NCBI GenBank assembly: GCA_021234535.1
Contig: CM037845.1
Location: forward strand, 6,228,501-6,292,500
Length of the DNA: 64,000 nucleotides
Source: Stichopus chloronotus
Taxonomy: Eukaryota > Echinodermata > Holothuroidea > Aspidochirotida > Stichopodidae
Direction: 5' to 3'
Positions 1 through 13,137 of this stretch are shown in pieces. The notes below the pieces were generated by a model. The model saw only the letters and a program-made list of their open reading frames with translations, was not told the origin of the DNA and ran no database searches. The stretch's first letter is position 1. Every line of letters begins with the position of its first letter. Both the position numbers and the translations under genes were made by a program.

Positions 1-2186
1 GAAAGTGCCCTCCAAACAGATAAAGCAAGGAAGTATTATGGTTTGACCAAACGTTTGGCTCTCATTTCAGAATTGTATACAGAGATATGGTTTTGTGAAA
101 TGTGAATTTTCTAAGAATCAATCAAATTTTGCATTTCTTTGTGTTCTATTACGTAATTTCTGTTACATATATATTCACAGCAATGATTTTCAAAACCATT
201 ACTTTTTCACTTTTTTTTTCTCATTTCGTATTTGTACTACCCCAACCAAGTTTTTTATATTAAACTGGAGGCACATATTAAATTTCACAGATTCACTGTA
301 TATGAACAAGTATTCGTTAGTTGAGGTTGGTAAGTAGTTACACCAAAAAAATCAAATGACTTTGAAGATATGATATGTATTACAAATATTTACTTGCAGA
401 GACTCATGTTTACAGCTTACTGTAATGTATATAAACGAGCCCACAAAATACCCATGTCATTGAAGTGACGACTGGATATTCTACTTGGATCTGTGTGCTT
501 TAGTTAGGAGGATAATTCTTCAAGCTTCATGTGTGTTATTCAGTGCTTGTTTCAATATAATCACAATTCTTGATCACAAGGTATGGCAACGGAGACCAAA
601 GTTTCCCAAGAATATCTCCTTTCTTTCATTAAATTGAATTTTACCCGTAACCGTATTTACACTGATCAAGTTATAATTTATTATGTATTTATTGTTTTAT
701 TTATTTTGATTTACTTTTGAAACATTAAGGAACCAAGAAAAAAAATCATCAGTGAATTCTTAGTAGTGAGCTAAAGTATCCATCAACTAGCAACGATGTC
801 AACCTAGAGGTCCTGTTTTCCAAATTAAGTCAAATCCAAACTGTCGCTTGTCAAATTTCTCAGTGTTCATCAAATACGTCATGATATCGGGACACGTCAA
901 CAAATTGTAACTCTTTTTCATTAGAGAAATGCAACTGTGATATTCCATTTTCTGATCATGAATAATGCTGTTATAATGTTTCTGAGACAGTATGACGAAC
1001 TCTGAAGAACATGTCAATTTAAAGTGTTTCCATTAGGATTTGGCGAAATTGGCTAGGTATGTGACACTGTTATGTTTCGTTATGTGATATACATGTAGAA
1101 TTCTGTGCTGCGCGGATCAAACATAACACTAGACACTGACTGGAATTCATGGAATGACTTGTAATGTTACTGTAGAGAATCACCGCTGCTCTTGGACCCT
1201 TTCATTCAGGTTCCGAGCCACGTCCCGATATTTTGTGACTTGTTTTCAAAATATTTCTAATACATTTTCCAATACATTTATCCCTGTGAAGTACCAATAC
1301 ACAGCTCTGATCCTTTTCGACATTCCACTATCTAAGTGAAAATGTCCAAAACGCCTTATTTTCCTACAAAGTGTTGAAGGTATTGCTTGGCAAAAATCAC
1401 TTCGCTTTTGCATAAATGTATATTTTGGTATTTTGATACGCCTGGTTTGTATTTTTTTTTTCGCTTGGGGAGGGGACGGAGGCTTCATATTTTGATATTT
1501 AAAAAAGCAGGTTACATGTTACAAGGATACGTATACTACGCAGACATTCTCATCAACATTTTCTTTAATCACTCAGACTTTCTTGTCAAGAATACTCAGT
1601 AAAATAATTTCAGGAAGAATGATTTTGGTGCCATTCCGATTGATTGATGCATGCATGGGTTGACTTATATCCATTTTTTTTTAAAGTGACTAACTTTGTA
1701 GCTAGGCCGTATAAAGTATTGTCCAGCACAAAGTGGTTTGTGGCTTTTGTTTTAAGTCGGAGATAATGATGTCATTCGAAAAAAAAAAAAATATCCAACA
1801 ATCATATCGTTATATACTCAGACATACACTACTTTTTATCTTACTCTTCTGTAATTTACTTGCAAGTGGTGGATTAACTATACCTATTCTGTTCCGTTAC
1901 AGTTACGATAGATGTCTGATTAAAGTACAACAACGAGATCTCGTTCATATTTTATTAAATATTAGAAGGGAAATGATTAGAGGGAATATTTTGATTTTTT
2001 TTTTAAATTATTTTGAATTTATATGTGTCAAGAAACCTAACTGCATATAAGCTTAACATTAATCTTGGAAATAAGAGTACCTCAGCGATTCATTTATTGC
2101 AAGATTAACAGAATTTGGGGTTTATTTGTCCTCTAATAATTGCATAATTCGTGGACTGATGATTGTGGAGTGGTCTAACTTCGAAC

Positions 2187-2194
2187 ATGGCGGC
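2187..2194 (+). promoter_or_regulatory. Candidate YY1-type ATGGCGGC promoter element
   Basis: CGAACATGGCGGCGC matches the YY1 core (AANATGGCGGC), which in animals often sits just inside the transcription start in the sense direction. It is a CG-containing island in an AT-rich area. It could serve an upstream non-coding CEP57 exon about 11 kb away or another transcript; neither is shown. The reading frame from this ATG closes after 14 codons. Confidence 0.25.
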
Positions 2195-3891
2195 GCTATC
2201 ACAGACTCACCCATGCTTCCAATTAGTGTGATGTGACTAAAAAGTATGACAAGGACATACTGTGTGATGTGACCTTGAAGTGATATGAATGAGAGTGAAA
2301 GTGATTCAATGCGATAATGGCAAAAGAACGAACATTTGTTAATCTAATTAACATATTGGAATATTGATCAGTGATATGTCTACAATCTTAGCTAGCCGTG
2401 TATGTTCAAGTAACGAAATAAGTGGAGCGCGCATACAGCTAGTGGCTATAAGACAATCTTAATTCAACTTCTTTTTTTATCGAAACATGGAAGCTCCGAA
2501 AAACATCATCGCAAAACAAGAAAAAAGAATGAAGGTAAAAAAATATTTGTTGTTGGAGGGAGGTGAGTTGATGATGCATGAACGAACTTCCAGGAGTTCA
2601 AACAGATTTGCTAGAAGTTTATTGAAATAATTCACAGGGGACAGGATTACTTTAACATGATGATATGTATGAACTATTCCAAATTATCTTTAATTCATTG
2701 CCTTGAATCATATACGCAGTGCCTTCATTTGCCTTTAAAAACAATTGTTATATACATCAACCTGAAAGTGTAGAAGAGGATAAGAAAATACATTTCTAAT
2801 GACCAATTATCTAGTATGTCGTGTAACAACATTTTATGTCTCTCAGTACATGTAGACAACATTGCGACATGCTCATATATTTGTCTAGTATTCTATCTGC
2901 CTTTTCCATGTTACGTTGTATTTAAGTTTACCGTAGTGTTAAAACCAAGGTTAAACGAAGTTCCATGATCATAAAACGTGGTCAAACGTTACCGTGTCAT
3001 GTTTGCTCGCTACTTGCGGGGAATCACACACGAATTGTGACAATGTCAATATGTACATGTGGTTAGGATATACAAAAAAAAAACAAAAAAAAAAAACACT
3101 AAGATCAGTGACTGATTGGAAAAGACAATAAATGTATCTAGATTGTGACCCCGTTTTGGGTGCAACATCAAAGTCCCTTTGTTCAGGTCCACAAAAGGTT
3201 TTGCAGAATACACTTTCCCCTTCAGTTGGAATCAACTTCATTACAGCGCCTGAAGAAATCAAATTTCACTTTTCGTATAGGGAAAATCCCAAACAGCGAC
3301 AGGATAGAGCGTTGTCACACACTTTGTATTTGAGCAGTAACAAAAACTAATAGGTGACCCACATAACTTTTCACGTTGTATTTGAGCAGTAACATTTAGA
3401 AAGTGGATGTGTTTCAGTTTGACCCACCTAACTTTTCGCTGCTTAGTTTGCAGCTTAAAAGTCCATCTACCCGTGAAATGATATCCTGACTTTTTTAATG
3501 TTTGCTCTCACTATAAGCCTGGCCGGAAATGGTGAAGAAGTAGTGTTGGTCGCCCGCTCACCAGTACTAGCGGCACCATGACCTTAGACTCGAGGGGATA
3601 AATGGATGGCTATAAGGGCATACATTGCGCGCCTAACGCGAAATCCAGCACAAAGCTCAAGCTGAGTGGTGTCTTAGGGCCCCTGGTACCCCCGTGGAAG
3701 ATCAGGGGGCGAAGTCTCAGCCACCTCCCCCCCCCCCTCCCCCACTGTCGCCTACCCTTTGTTCACACAAACGGCTCTTACATCCGAACCCATTCAGTTA
3801 TAGGAAACTTAACCAAATTGAGGATGAACACCGTTCCCCTTAGACTTTCAACATATCACACTGTACCACTAAGTTTGTCGTCCCTCCAACC

Positions 3892-3919
3892 GCCCCCCCC
3901 CCCAAAAAAAAAAAAAAAA
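3892..3919 (+). repeat. C12-A16 tract
   Basis: A run of 12 C passes directly into a run of 16 A. Similar junctions occur at 10243 and 54551. Confidence 0.8.
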
Positions 3920-4441
3920 CTCCACCTGCACTTGCCAGTGGACGTAACTTCAAATTAATTACTAGAAAATGAATTGGCTTGAAGATACGCATGGAGGAAA
4001 CTTTGCAGTTTGAATAATTGTCAACACTGACAAATGGTTAACACAAGTCAAAATAGCCAATCGGTTAATGAATACTTCAAACTTGTTGACTTACAAGTTG
4101 TGGCTGGACTCGAAGTGCGCAATTAGTATATCGTAACTGTATATGATTGTACGGCCTGAACCCCCATTACCACTGAACACCCGGGCATGGGTTATAAAAG
4201 ATAGGATCGGTTTCAAGATTTACGCCGTCACAGACTCATAGTTGACCGAAATATTCACATCATGTATGTAAAAGGTTCACAATGACATCACGATGCCATT
4301 CACCAATCAGCTTACACGACCATCGAATCTGTCGAAGTAAAGTATTCATAAGAAATCAGTACTCATGAAGTCACTTAGGCTACAAGAGAGTCTTTTGGAG
4401 ACGAGAATTACGTCTTACTCGTAGCAGACACATTAACATAC

Positions 4442-5321
4442 CGCAGGCAGTGGGGATTCCATACGCAGTCAAGGTGTCTTCAGGTCCATAGTCTACTTCT
4501 GAAAGAGCAATCCGTTGATTCTTTTGCCGTTGCCTTTTGTCTATTACAGATTTAGTCATTTCAAAATTGCGAAGAAAACCTTAAACACCGATCACAAAAT
4601 ACATTTGTACGAAAATGATGGTAAAGCCTGTACGATACTTTCCTTTCCTCTTTTCTCCCTATTTTCTTTTTTCCTTTTAGATCTCTCTTCTGCTTTCTTG
4701 GTTTTTTCTTTTATTCGTTTTGAGTGAGTATAGTGTGGAACGCCGTTTGGGTCAGAGTTTTACTTTTTTTTCTGTGCCTGGGAATTTTTTTCGTCGTCTA
4801 TGCGGTTTTGTATAAGTATGTGGATGATACCGATATTGCGTGCACATGCATACTCGAGCTGTTGATGAATTCCTAACTTGCGTAAGGTAGTTTTCACTGT
4901 CCCAGGAGTAACCTTCATGTTATGGATATATCCTTCGGTTGTGTTTGATATGCTCAGTTCCATTTGAAAAGAACTTTATGAGTAAAATTAACCATTCGGT
5001 TCAAACTCACCTTGACTGGACAATAAGTGTCAAGCCCAATTTCTTGCATCAAACGGCTCCAGCCCAAAAAAGTAGCAGAAAGGAAGAAAAAGTGGCAGAA
5101 ACAGAAAAAAAAAACTAGAAAATGCGGTTACGTATCGTAACCCGTTCATACCTCCATCCAATAACATCCCCTTGTTGTGATACCCCAGTCTGCCCTGATT
5201 CAGACGGGGATGACAAGTCGTTCTGATTCAAGAGACAGTGGTCAATGACTCCATTGTTTTTCGTAATCCTCCTCATGGATTGTAAGCCTGGTGTGAAGGT
5301 AACGGTTACTTGGGATACCAA
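4442..5321 (-). CDS. Candidate multi-exon gene fragment, family not recognised
   Basis: Four open blocks on the minus strand join in phase: 5321-5152 (170 nt, phase 0 to 2), 5056-5011 (46 nt, 2 to 0), 4912-4831 (82 nt, 0 to 1) and 4498-4442 (57 nt, 1 to 1). Together they read about 118 codons, including VSQVTVTFTPGLQSMRRI, RLMQEIGLDTYCPVK, LRKLGIHQQLEYACARNI and VDYGPEDTLTAYGIPTAC. Donors AAG|GTGAGT and CG|GTATGT and acceptors TTCTAG and CTCTTTCAG are good. The 4912 acceptor (CATGAAG) is weak and the 4831 donor (CG|GTATCA) is moderate. The first two introns are only 95-98 bp, unlike those in CEP57 and UTP14. I see no start, stop or known domain. It may be part of a real gene, a decayed gene copy or chance; the phase agreement is the main support. 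Confidence 0.3.
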
Positions 5322-6959
5322 CTAGAATTGAATGTATCACACAAAAGTAAGCCGTATTATACTCAATACTTATAAATTGAAATCTAATCACACCGGAGAA
5401 AATCTATTAGGATTAGGATAAATTAAACTTTCGAAATAACGGTCCATATATAGTCAAATACGATACTGCATGAAATATGTGCTCACAAGACAGTTATTTT
5501 CTCTAGTAACACTATAGCTTCGTGTAAGTTCGATACCAAACTTTGTGGGGGAGTACACACACTCCGGACACGCGTACTAGTTTTTTTTTAATTTTTTTTA
5601 TGAAATCAGTTTGATAAGCCAAGCCATCACAAGCACATCCTCATACAATATGCACACACACACACGCCATCATGACAGCATATAAATTCTTCTAAATGTG
5701 GCAAGGAATAAAAAAGATAGAAAATGAAATGTTTGGCCGAAAACGGGGTAAATTTCATAGGTGCAGGATGAGGCAGATTTCCAGTTCAAAGGATTATACC
5801 TGGCACCTAACTTGTGCTTGTGGCAATCCTCATTAGAATATATTTCCAATAGGCTTCTCATACCTGGGTCACACAATAGATATAGCCTATTGACAACATA
5901 TTGACATGGGTGACAGCTCTCTTCTTAACAAAAAATGGCTTCAATGATTACAAATTTAGCGTCTGATGACATAAAAGGACTTTTGACCCCAACAAAACAA
6001 CTATTGTTCTTGAACTCTACACTATCCATTTACATAAAAGAAAAAAACAGTAAACTGGTTGGAAACTCATTTTCTTGATATCCTAATTTTTATGGATGCG
6101 GTAAAATGACACATTAAAATTCAACTTACTTGACATCTTTGCCAAAAACAGTTGCATTTTTTATTGATCATTTAACGTCAACAAAAGTAATATTTTTACT
6201 CGATATGGTATAACTGCACAGCAAATAACCCAAAGTCTTGGTGACCCCGACTAACTAGAACCCCGTTTAGCTGACAAACACCAGTACCACCAATTGCCCC
6301 TCCCTTTCTGGGACCCAGCAGTCGTTTGCACCATGCATGGGCTATATATCTATACAGTGTGGATTTCGCTATATGTGTGCTATACAATCTGTGCAGTAGT
6401 ACATAATTCCCAAACAGTGCATTCATTTATAAAAAAGAAGAAGAAGTTATTTGTAGTTTTATTTTCTTGCATTCTAATGAATGACAAGCAGAACAAAAAG
6501 TTACTCTGTGACATGAGCAATCTATGTAGAACTTGCTTGTTTTCGTGGAAGATTGAAAAGGTAAATGAGTACGTTGGACTAAATGAGAAATATACACTGA
6601 ATTATCGCAATATAGTTACTGTGGGTCACAACCTGGTCAATTATTTACCAATTAAAAGCAAAGATATTTGCATGAGAGCTGTTCTAAGACATCAGGTAAA
6701 TAATGCTTCCACAATATGTAGAATTAAAACTAAGACGAGATTAATTATATTCAACCCCATAAAGCTGGATGAAACAACATGTATGAATATTAATGACCCT
6801 TTATGATGTGGATGAGTGATCATTCACACAGCGATAAGTGCAGCCTGCTCAACAGCAGGGATTGAGCCCCGGCACTGCGGTCTTTGTACCTGTAGGCCTA
6901 GGCTTATTATTGTTAGGTCATGTATAAAAAGAAAAAGATAGAACAAATTTAATTGTGCC

Positions 6960-7125
6960 AATCTTGATTTAAATTGCGACTCCGAGCCCGGATGAAGCCC
7001 CACCAGGGTCCCACAATGGTAAAATGGTAGCCCATATAACCCACATGAACTCCACCTGGGACCCACTGTGGTACATATGGGCACCATCTTGCCCAGGTGA
7101 AGCTCAGATGGGTTCCAGATATTAC
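6960..7125. repeat. Probable dispersed repeat, GGTCCCA/CCCAGGTG-rich
   Basis: It contains CACCAGGGTCCCACAATGGT, CACCTGGGACCCACTGTGGT and GCCCAGGTGAAGCTCAGATG, imperfect repeats of one another within about 160 bp and richer in GC than the surroundings. No open frame of interest. Confidence 0.45.
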
Positions 7126-7372
7126 TCGGTCTTATCCTCTCCTTCAGTTTTTGCAGACAGTCAACTGAAACAAGGTGGATCATTTCATTGTTAAGCTCTT
7201 CTGAAAGTCCTTTCTCACGTTCCTCTTTAAAGCTCCACTATTTACCGAATCTGTGTGGGAATGTAATGTCCATTAATCCATTACGAGGGTGAAGTCTTTT
7301 CAAGGATATTCCTTATTTATTTCTGCAGTGCAATCTCTTGCTCTCTCATAGCAGCTAGTGTTGTAATAGAGT

Positions 7373-7535
7373 CACTAAAATTTGAGTCTCGAGTCGAGTT
7401 GAGTCGAGTCTTTCACGAGTCGAGTCTGAGCCTGTCACTATAGTGATGTTGAGTCAAGTCATATTCATTGAACTCGAGTGGAGTCTAGTCAGCAACCACA
7501 CTCGACTCGAGTCATTCTGTCTATTTGAGTCATCT
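7373..7535. repeat. GAGTC/GACTC-rich repeat patch
   Basis: Dense GAGTCGAGTC, CTCGAGTC and GACTCGAGTC words, some palindromic (ACTCGAGT), within about 160 bp of otherwise AT-rich DNA. Probably a degenerate short-period repeat or the end of a mobile element. Confidence 0.6.
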
Positions 7536-7979
7536 CGAGTAAGTTCAGCATATTGACCTTAGTACAATTGACCTATAATACTAGATCAGACAAAACAAGT
7601 TCTTGCGCAATTGCTAAACATGCTGATTTGGTCACTCTAGATCCTGAAACCGTTGTTCGGGCGAGAATTGTGCCTCCTCCTTTCATCCATATATCAACCG
7701 TTATCAAACTAAGAATTCTACCATTACAGGTTTGTTAACTTTTTTACTCTGTACAGCTCACTATCACTCTCCATATGTCACTTAAATTAGTCAGCTAGTT
7801 TCTTTCCTTGATCAGGAATTACTATTTACTATTTTTATTTTTGTATCCAGGAACTTATCAGAAGCTCGTGTTACCACCAGGTTTCACTAAAAGTGTTCAT
7901 GTATCAAACCTTTTCCTAAGTTAGAAAATATTACAATAAACGGAAAGAAATCAGTAAAGTCATTCAACAACATTTTACC

Positions 7980-8127
7980 GACGTCAAACGGACCTTAAAT
8001 GGGCATTAAACGTTCGGATTTTGGTCCAAACGACGTCAGATGACCATCTTTGGCGACGTCGATCCAATGTGGAACGGCAAGTTACCAGGCCGACGTAGCC
8101 GACGTCTTAAAACCGACGTCGAACCGA
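7980..8127. repeat. GACGTC-rich repeat patch
   Basis: GACGTC occurs five times, plus GACGTA variants, in about 140 bp, for example CCGACGTAGCCGACGTCTT and ACCGACGTCGAACCGAC. This looks like a degenerate short tandem unit. It is strikingly CG-rich for this locus. Confidence 0.55.
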
Positions 8128-10242
8128 CTGAAAAATGATTATAGGGTTAGGGATGTTCACTGCACAAGAGACCGTACAAAGAAAATGTAAATTAACTACC
8201 AACGATTACAGAGATATCAAGATGACAAAGAAACCCAGGTCCGTTTTGTCATTCATTTTCCGTTTTATCTGTTTTTTATATCTTTATTTTCTTTCTCTCG
8301 CTAATATCGTAGAACTGAACTTTTCGTTTTTAAAATAAAAATTTTTGTTTTGTAAATTAGAGCTGGTTCAAATTGTTCTACACCGTTACTGGCTTGTGGG
8401 AATGAATTTTGTCAGCATGCAGTTTCAGTGACTATTATTTGGAAATGAAACTATATGAAATTAGCAGTCAGAGGGCTGAAGCATTTTTTGTAAATTTTCA
8501 GTGCACAAGTTAGTTTTCAATGACTTTTTTCTGTTTACATTTAGCTTTAGCTACACTAACAAATTAAGCATTTTTGATTCATACAATCCATGAACTTTAT
8601 TCCTTGACCATGCATTGGGGTAGGGAAGGTAGGCTAAATTTAGTGAGCCAGTTTCTTTAATTAACCCATAGCATAGACCTAACCACCAATGACCACCATT
8701 CACAAATTGCATATAGTTCCTTACCATACAGCAGAATTCAAGAATTTTTGCTTTGTGGAAAAAAAACTCGAGCCTTTTGAGGCTTTACGACTTTGCCCGC
8801 ACACATTGAGCGCTGTAATTCGTGCAATAAAGCGAGTCATCAAAAGTGAGGGCGCCAAACTGTAAACATTCTTGCGCGTCCGTTTCGAATTCTTTCGCTT
8901 GTACTCAAAACATATATTGTACTACAGTCCAGTGTACCCTTCCAACCCGATTTTGGACCTCCTTTCAAAGTTTGTGCCTAAGTTGTGTAAGTCCTTTCCC
9001 AATTTTACCCACCGCATGTGCCATTCTCTGATGTAACTGCCCAGCCCCTACAATGCTAGGCCCCTATAGTTTTCCAGTGTAACTTGGTTTATCATTTGGG
9101 CGACTTCCTGAAACGCAGATACTGACACACGTAACAGAGTCTGATAGGATAGCCTAAGTTAGGCCTAAGCTTATTTACGCACGTAGTGTATCAACTATCA
9201 TGTTGTTAGTTGTTACCTGTACAGGAACTTACTGCATTGTATACTGCTTAACAGTGATGGTAGGCTAAGTACTTTAAAATTAATGTCAGTTGTTACTAGA
9301 CAAGGTCTTAACTTGACTTAGGTAAGTCGTGTAAACGTGATATGATTTGATTCGATTCGTGGCATGAAAATTTCGCACAACCTTGGCCTACCTGTAAGTG
9401 TAACTTGTATGTAAGCACAGACTACAGCCTACAGGTAGTACTAAGTTAGTAGTACAGGCCTGACCGAGTGTGACACACTTAAATAGTACTGTTATTGTTA
9501 CTACCTAGGTTACTGCCTAGGTTACAGTATGTCATTGCTTCACTCACACTCAAGTTACCAACTTACAGTCACTACACTACAGTAAGTATGCTGGTTGCTA
9601 CAGCAGCACTTGCTACATGCCAGAAGTGTACTTTAGTAATATCTTAGTAGCTGCAAATGCAATCAACAGATTACTCAACTTGGGTACAACTTTAGACCCA
9701 GCAAAAGGAAGGAAAAAAATGAGCTTCCTTTCAAATCCTCCACTTTTCATGAAAGTGAACATAGCCTACTGTAGGTCTTTTGCAATTCTTTGCCTGCAGG
9801 CCTAGGCCTATGCATGTTTTTCCCAGTTATGTACACCAAGGCCTGTAGCCGGACTAACCAATTTGGGGGTGGGGGGGGGGCAGAGGGGCACATCAATGTT
9901 GATGTTTTGCTGTCCTGGGGGAGGGGTCTAAGGGGAGCTGGTGCTCCCTCCTGTTTAAAAAATTTTTGCCTTTAAGGGTTCTAGATCTGCAAATGGCGTG
10001 AGATTTCCTTTTCCCTTCTATTTGCATTGAAAAAAAAACAGGACGTTTTACTGAAACGTTTTTGAAAACTTTTCCGGTGTCACATGCCCTCCTGTGCCTC
10101 CCTGTGGCTACGTGCCAGTGTCTACTGGCAGTAAAAATTTGCTTTAATATGCTTATTGAACTGTACAGTGTACTGTGTGTGCTGCTTAGACACTGTTGAA
10201 CACTTCCTAAATCTGTATGCTCTGCATTAGGTTTCTCCCCCT

Positions 10243-10265
10243 CCCCCCCCCCCCAAAAAAAAAAA
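10243..10265 (+). repeat. C12-A11 tract
   Basis: Twelve C followed directly by eleven A, in non-coding DNA upstream of CEP57. Confidence 0.8.
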
Positions 10266-13137
10266 TGGCACTTTTCATCAGCAATCCCTCACCTGATAAG
10301 TCTTGAAAAGTTATGTCCCACTTTTAGCTTAGAAAAATAAGGCACTGTAACTCTTCCAGCCAACAGTCTTACACTCGATCAAATTCCTTACAGTTGACAC
10401 TCATGTTTCCTTAGATGGAAGTTTCAACTTGTTGCCTAATTGGTTGGAATTCTCTTTCATATGTAGTGACATAATACCACAGCGAGGATTAGGTAAATAG
10501 TGGGGGTATAAATAGTGAGGGTATTTTGGTGTTTTACTGTAAAGAGAGGGGACATGTCTTGGATATTTTGACAAAGGGATGTTTTGACTGACCAACTGTA
10601 GTTTTAATCTAAGTCAGTGGTAGGATTGCAGTGGATTATGTTAGTTTCTATCCCCTGTAGTTTCTGCAACAAAAAATTATTTTCTCCCCCAGATCTTGGT
10701 GATCAGAAAACACCACTTTTAGGGGTGGAAAGTAACAATATGAAATGCTTACACTGTGCTGTAGTTTGAATGGAATTACAGTGATATTGTGGGCAGGCCC
10801 GTATGCAGCTTTTTCAGTGGGAGGGTTCGATTTTACCACAAGTGGAACATTTTCCTGATAACAATGACCAACAACTTAAAACTCATTGTATGTGTTGCTA
10901 ACGTAGGCCTTCTCTCATAGGCTGAGTGGAACTCCAGATCTTGTGGGGGGTTCGTCCGAACCCCCTGCCCGCCCCCTGGATATGGGCCTGGTGGGTCAAT
11001 CATTCTTGTTAAAAATCTGTGTAGTTTTAGAGTTAGTGCATGCTTTTGGTGGCACCATGACTTCTTTCCATCAAAAAATTGTGGGGAAAAACTGGGAACC
11101 CACTCTCTTTAAGGTACTGTACAGGTATTGTATGTATAGTAGGTGTTTTAAGTACTGTAAATGTTTAATTTCAAACACCTTTTGCCTTGACTTTGTAAAT
11201 ATACATACAGTAATCGGGATAGAAAAGAGCATCCTTCAATCAGAAGTTGCTAAGTAAAACCCCGAGAAAAAGTTCGTTGGAATTTTGCTTATTATCTTTC
11301 ACCGTTGAGCCTAGATACATATTTTGCCTCTTAATTACTGTATGCAATTACAGAGTTTCACATTGGTACAGTAAGTGATACTGTATCTATATTTTTGAAG
11401 AAGAAAATACATTCTTTCAAAATAAAACCCTCCGGGCATGTCCGTGAAATAAAGGTTACATAAACAAAGAATTAACATAAGACACATATCATAGGGGTCT
11501 ATCTCTTGATGTCACAAATTTGCATGTATACTGTACAGGTACTTCGCCAATGTTTGCTCATGATGCAGCTGTGAGACACTAATTTTCCTGTAAATTGGTC
11601 AGTCCTTGATGGATTTGATGGAATTTTTGGCTTTCAATGCTTAATGCACCCAGTACTCCAGCATGTCATTTTCATGTCACATGACCTTTAATAGAGTAAA
11701 TAATTGTCTGCAAGTGGCACCATTTAACATCAGAATGATCAAAACTCTCTGGAAATGAGGTTGAACTGCTCATTGGCGATTGCCTAGTGATCACTTCTGT
11801 GTTCCATGTGTGACTCTTCCCCTCTCCTTAAAACTCTGTGGAGCACTGAGAAAAAAATTACTTACTTATACAGTGGGTATAATAATACAATATGTACTGT
11901 ACTAATAACACACATACTTCATACCATACAATGCGTCCATAGTACAAATAACTGCTACTACTGTAGGATCCTTATCTCAAGGCTCATGCTCCTGCAATTT
12001 TTCATCAGTGAAGCTATTAATTAAGTTTATTTCAATTTAGATGTTGCATTTGATCAGGTTGCTATTGTTTTATTACGTGTTTGATATTTGTTAAGTCAAC
12101 CAGTTGTGTAACAAGAGTGCCTTCAGGTTGAGGGTGACTGAGTGAACATAATGTGCAAATGTAGAAACAAATTCGTGATCGTAACAACAACAGAACCAAG
12201 TGTACCAAGGTGGATATCATTGAATCCCATGCACTTCTCACTCATGGTTACCCTGTTGAAGCATTTAAGAAAGCAGTATCAACTAAACTACTGTATAGTC
12301 ACTCCAGAACAAGTAATTAATAAGCACTAGAAAAAAATGCTTAATAACTTTTAGTTCTTTCATATTTCTGTAAATTCAAAGTAGTCATAGTTAAACGATG
12401 ATTGCGATTCTGTGTCAGTGTAATAGATTATGATTGCAATTAATTTTCAATTTTCGCAAAGTAATCCATAATGATTAGGATTACTTGAAAAAGCGATTAC
12501 TCCAAGCCTGGTTATATCTCTTGTTTTGTGTACATAAGCCTTTTTCCTTGAACATGCTACTTTGTTTATTTTGTGAAATATGACGAAAATGAATAAATCT
12601 TGCCTAATCTACTGTACAGTAATCTGCAGCAAGTATTGTCTTGAGAAACAATACAAACTTATTTTGGAGCACATTTACTGTATGACTTTCAATACTATAC
12701 TACAGTACTGTACAGTACATCATACACATTTGTCTTTGGCAGTAATGTCCTCGGTACTTTGCATCATGAATGTACCATGTACTGTAGAATCTGAGGGCCT
12801 TGGTTTCTTTAGTTCAGAACTTTGTAACAGTGAAACCCAAAACAATGCGTTTTGATGAAATTACAGTACGTACTGTATTAAGTTGTTCTTTGTATGTGCC
12901 CTATTTCTGAATTCTTTTCAACATTGCTGTAATTTCACTCTCAGAGTTTGGTATCTGCAGTAAAGTAAGCAACATTTTGCATCATGCTCGTCTGTGCTTG
13001 CTTATTTTCTTACTCTATCCCCAACCCACCTGTGTGGTGGCAATAGGCGTTCCTGATAATCATAAATGATAAACTGCTACAGAAATTTCAATGTGTAGTA
13101 TATACTTTTGCTAAATAATCCATTTCATTATCTTCAG

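Larger units (their letters stand above)
1..4400. other. No recognised gene
   Basis: AT-rich non-coding sequence. Open frames are short, without conserved motifs. Points of note are the ATGGCGGC site at 2187, a possible tiny exon at 2487-2534 and C/A tracts at 3728-3745 and 3892-3919. Confidence 0.6.
5322..13137. other. Gene-poor stretch upstream of CEP57
   Basis: It holds repeat patches (6960-7125, 7373-7535, 7980-8127), a CA microsatellite near 5651, C/A tracts and the start of the TACTGTA cluster. It probably contains the unlocated CEP57 promoter and non-coding first exon. Coding-like but unsupported blocks lie at 5800-5863 (minus) and 12158-12330 (plus). Confidence 0.5.

Noticed and set aside
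3602..3958. 118-codon plus-strand frame with Pro and Lys runs
   Set aside because: Created largely by the C12-A16 tract and other C-runs.
5800..5863. Exon-like block on the minus strand (MRSLLEIYSNEDCHKHKLGA)
   Set aside because: Good donor and open frame, but it ends in phase 2 while the next block at 5321 needs phase 0. The acceptor tract is poor.
6294..6806. 170-codon plus-strand frame, the longest outside the two genes and their antisense
   Set aside because: No family motif, AT-rich codons, a Lys-rich low-complexity run, no splice context and no second copy. Most likely chance.
7553..7738. Plus-strand frame ending CCATTACAG|GTTTGT
   Set aside because: No homology and no phase-compatible neighbour. 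It sits between repeat patches and may belong to a mobile element.
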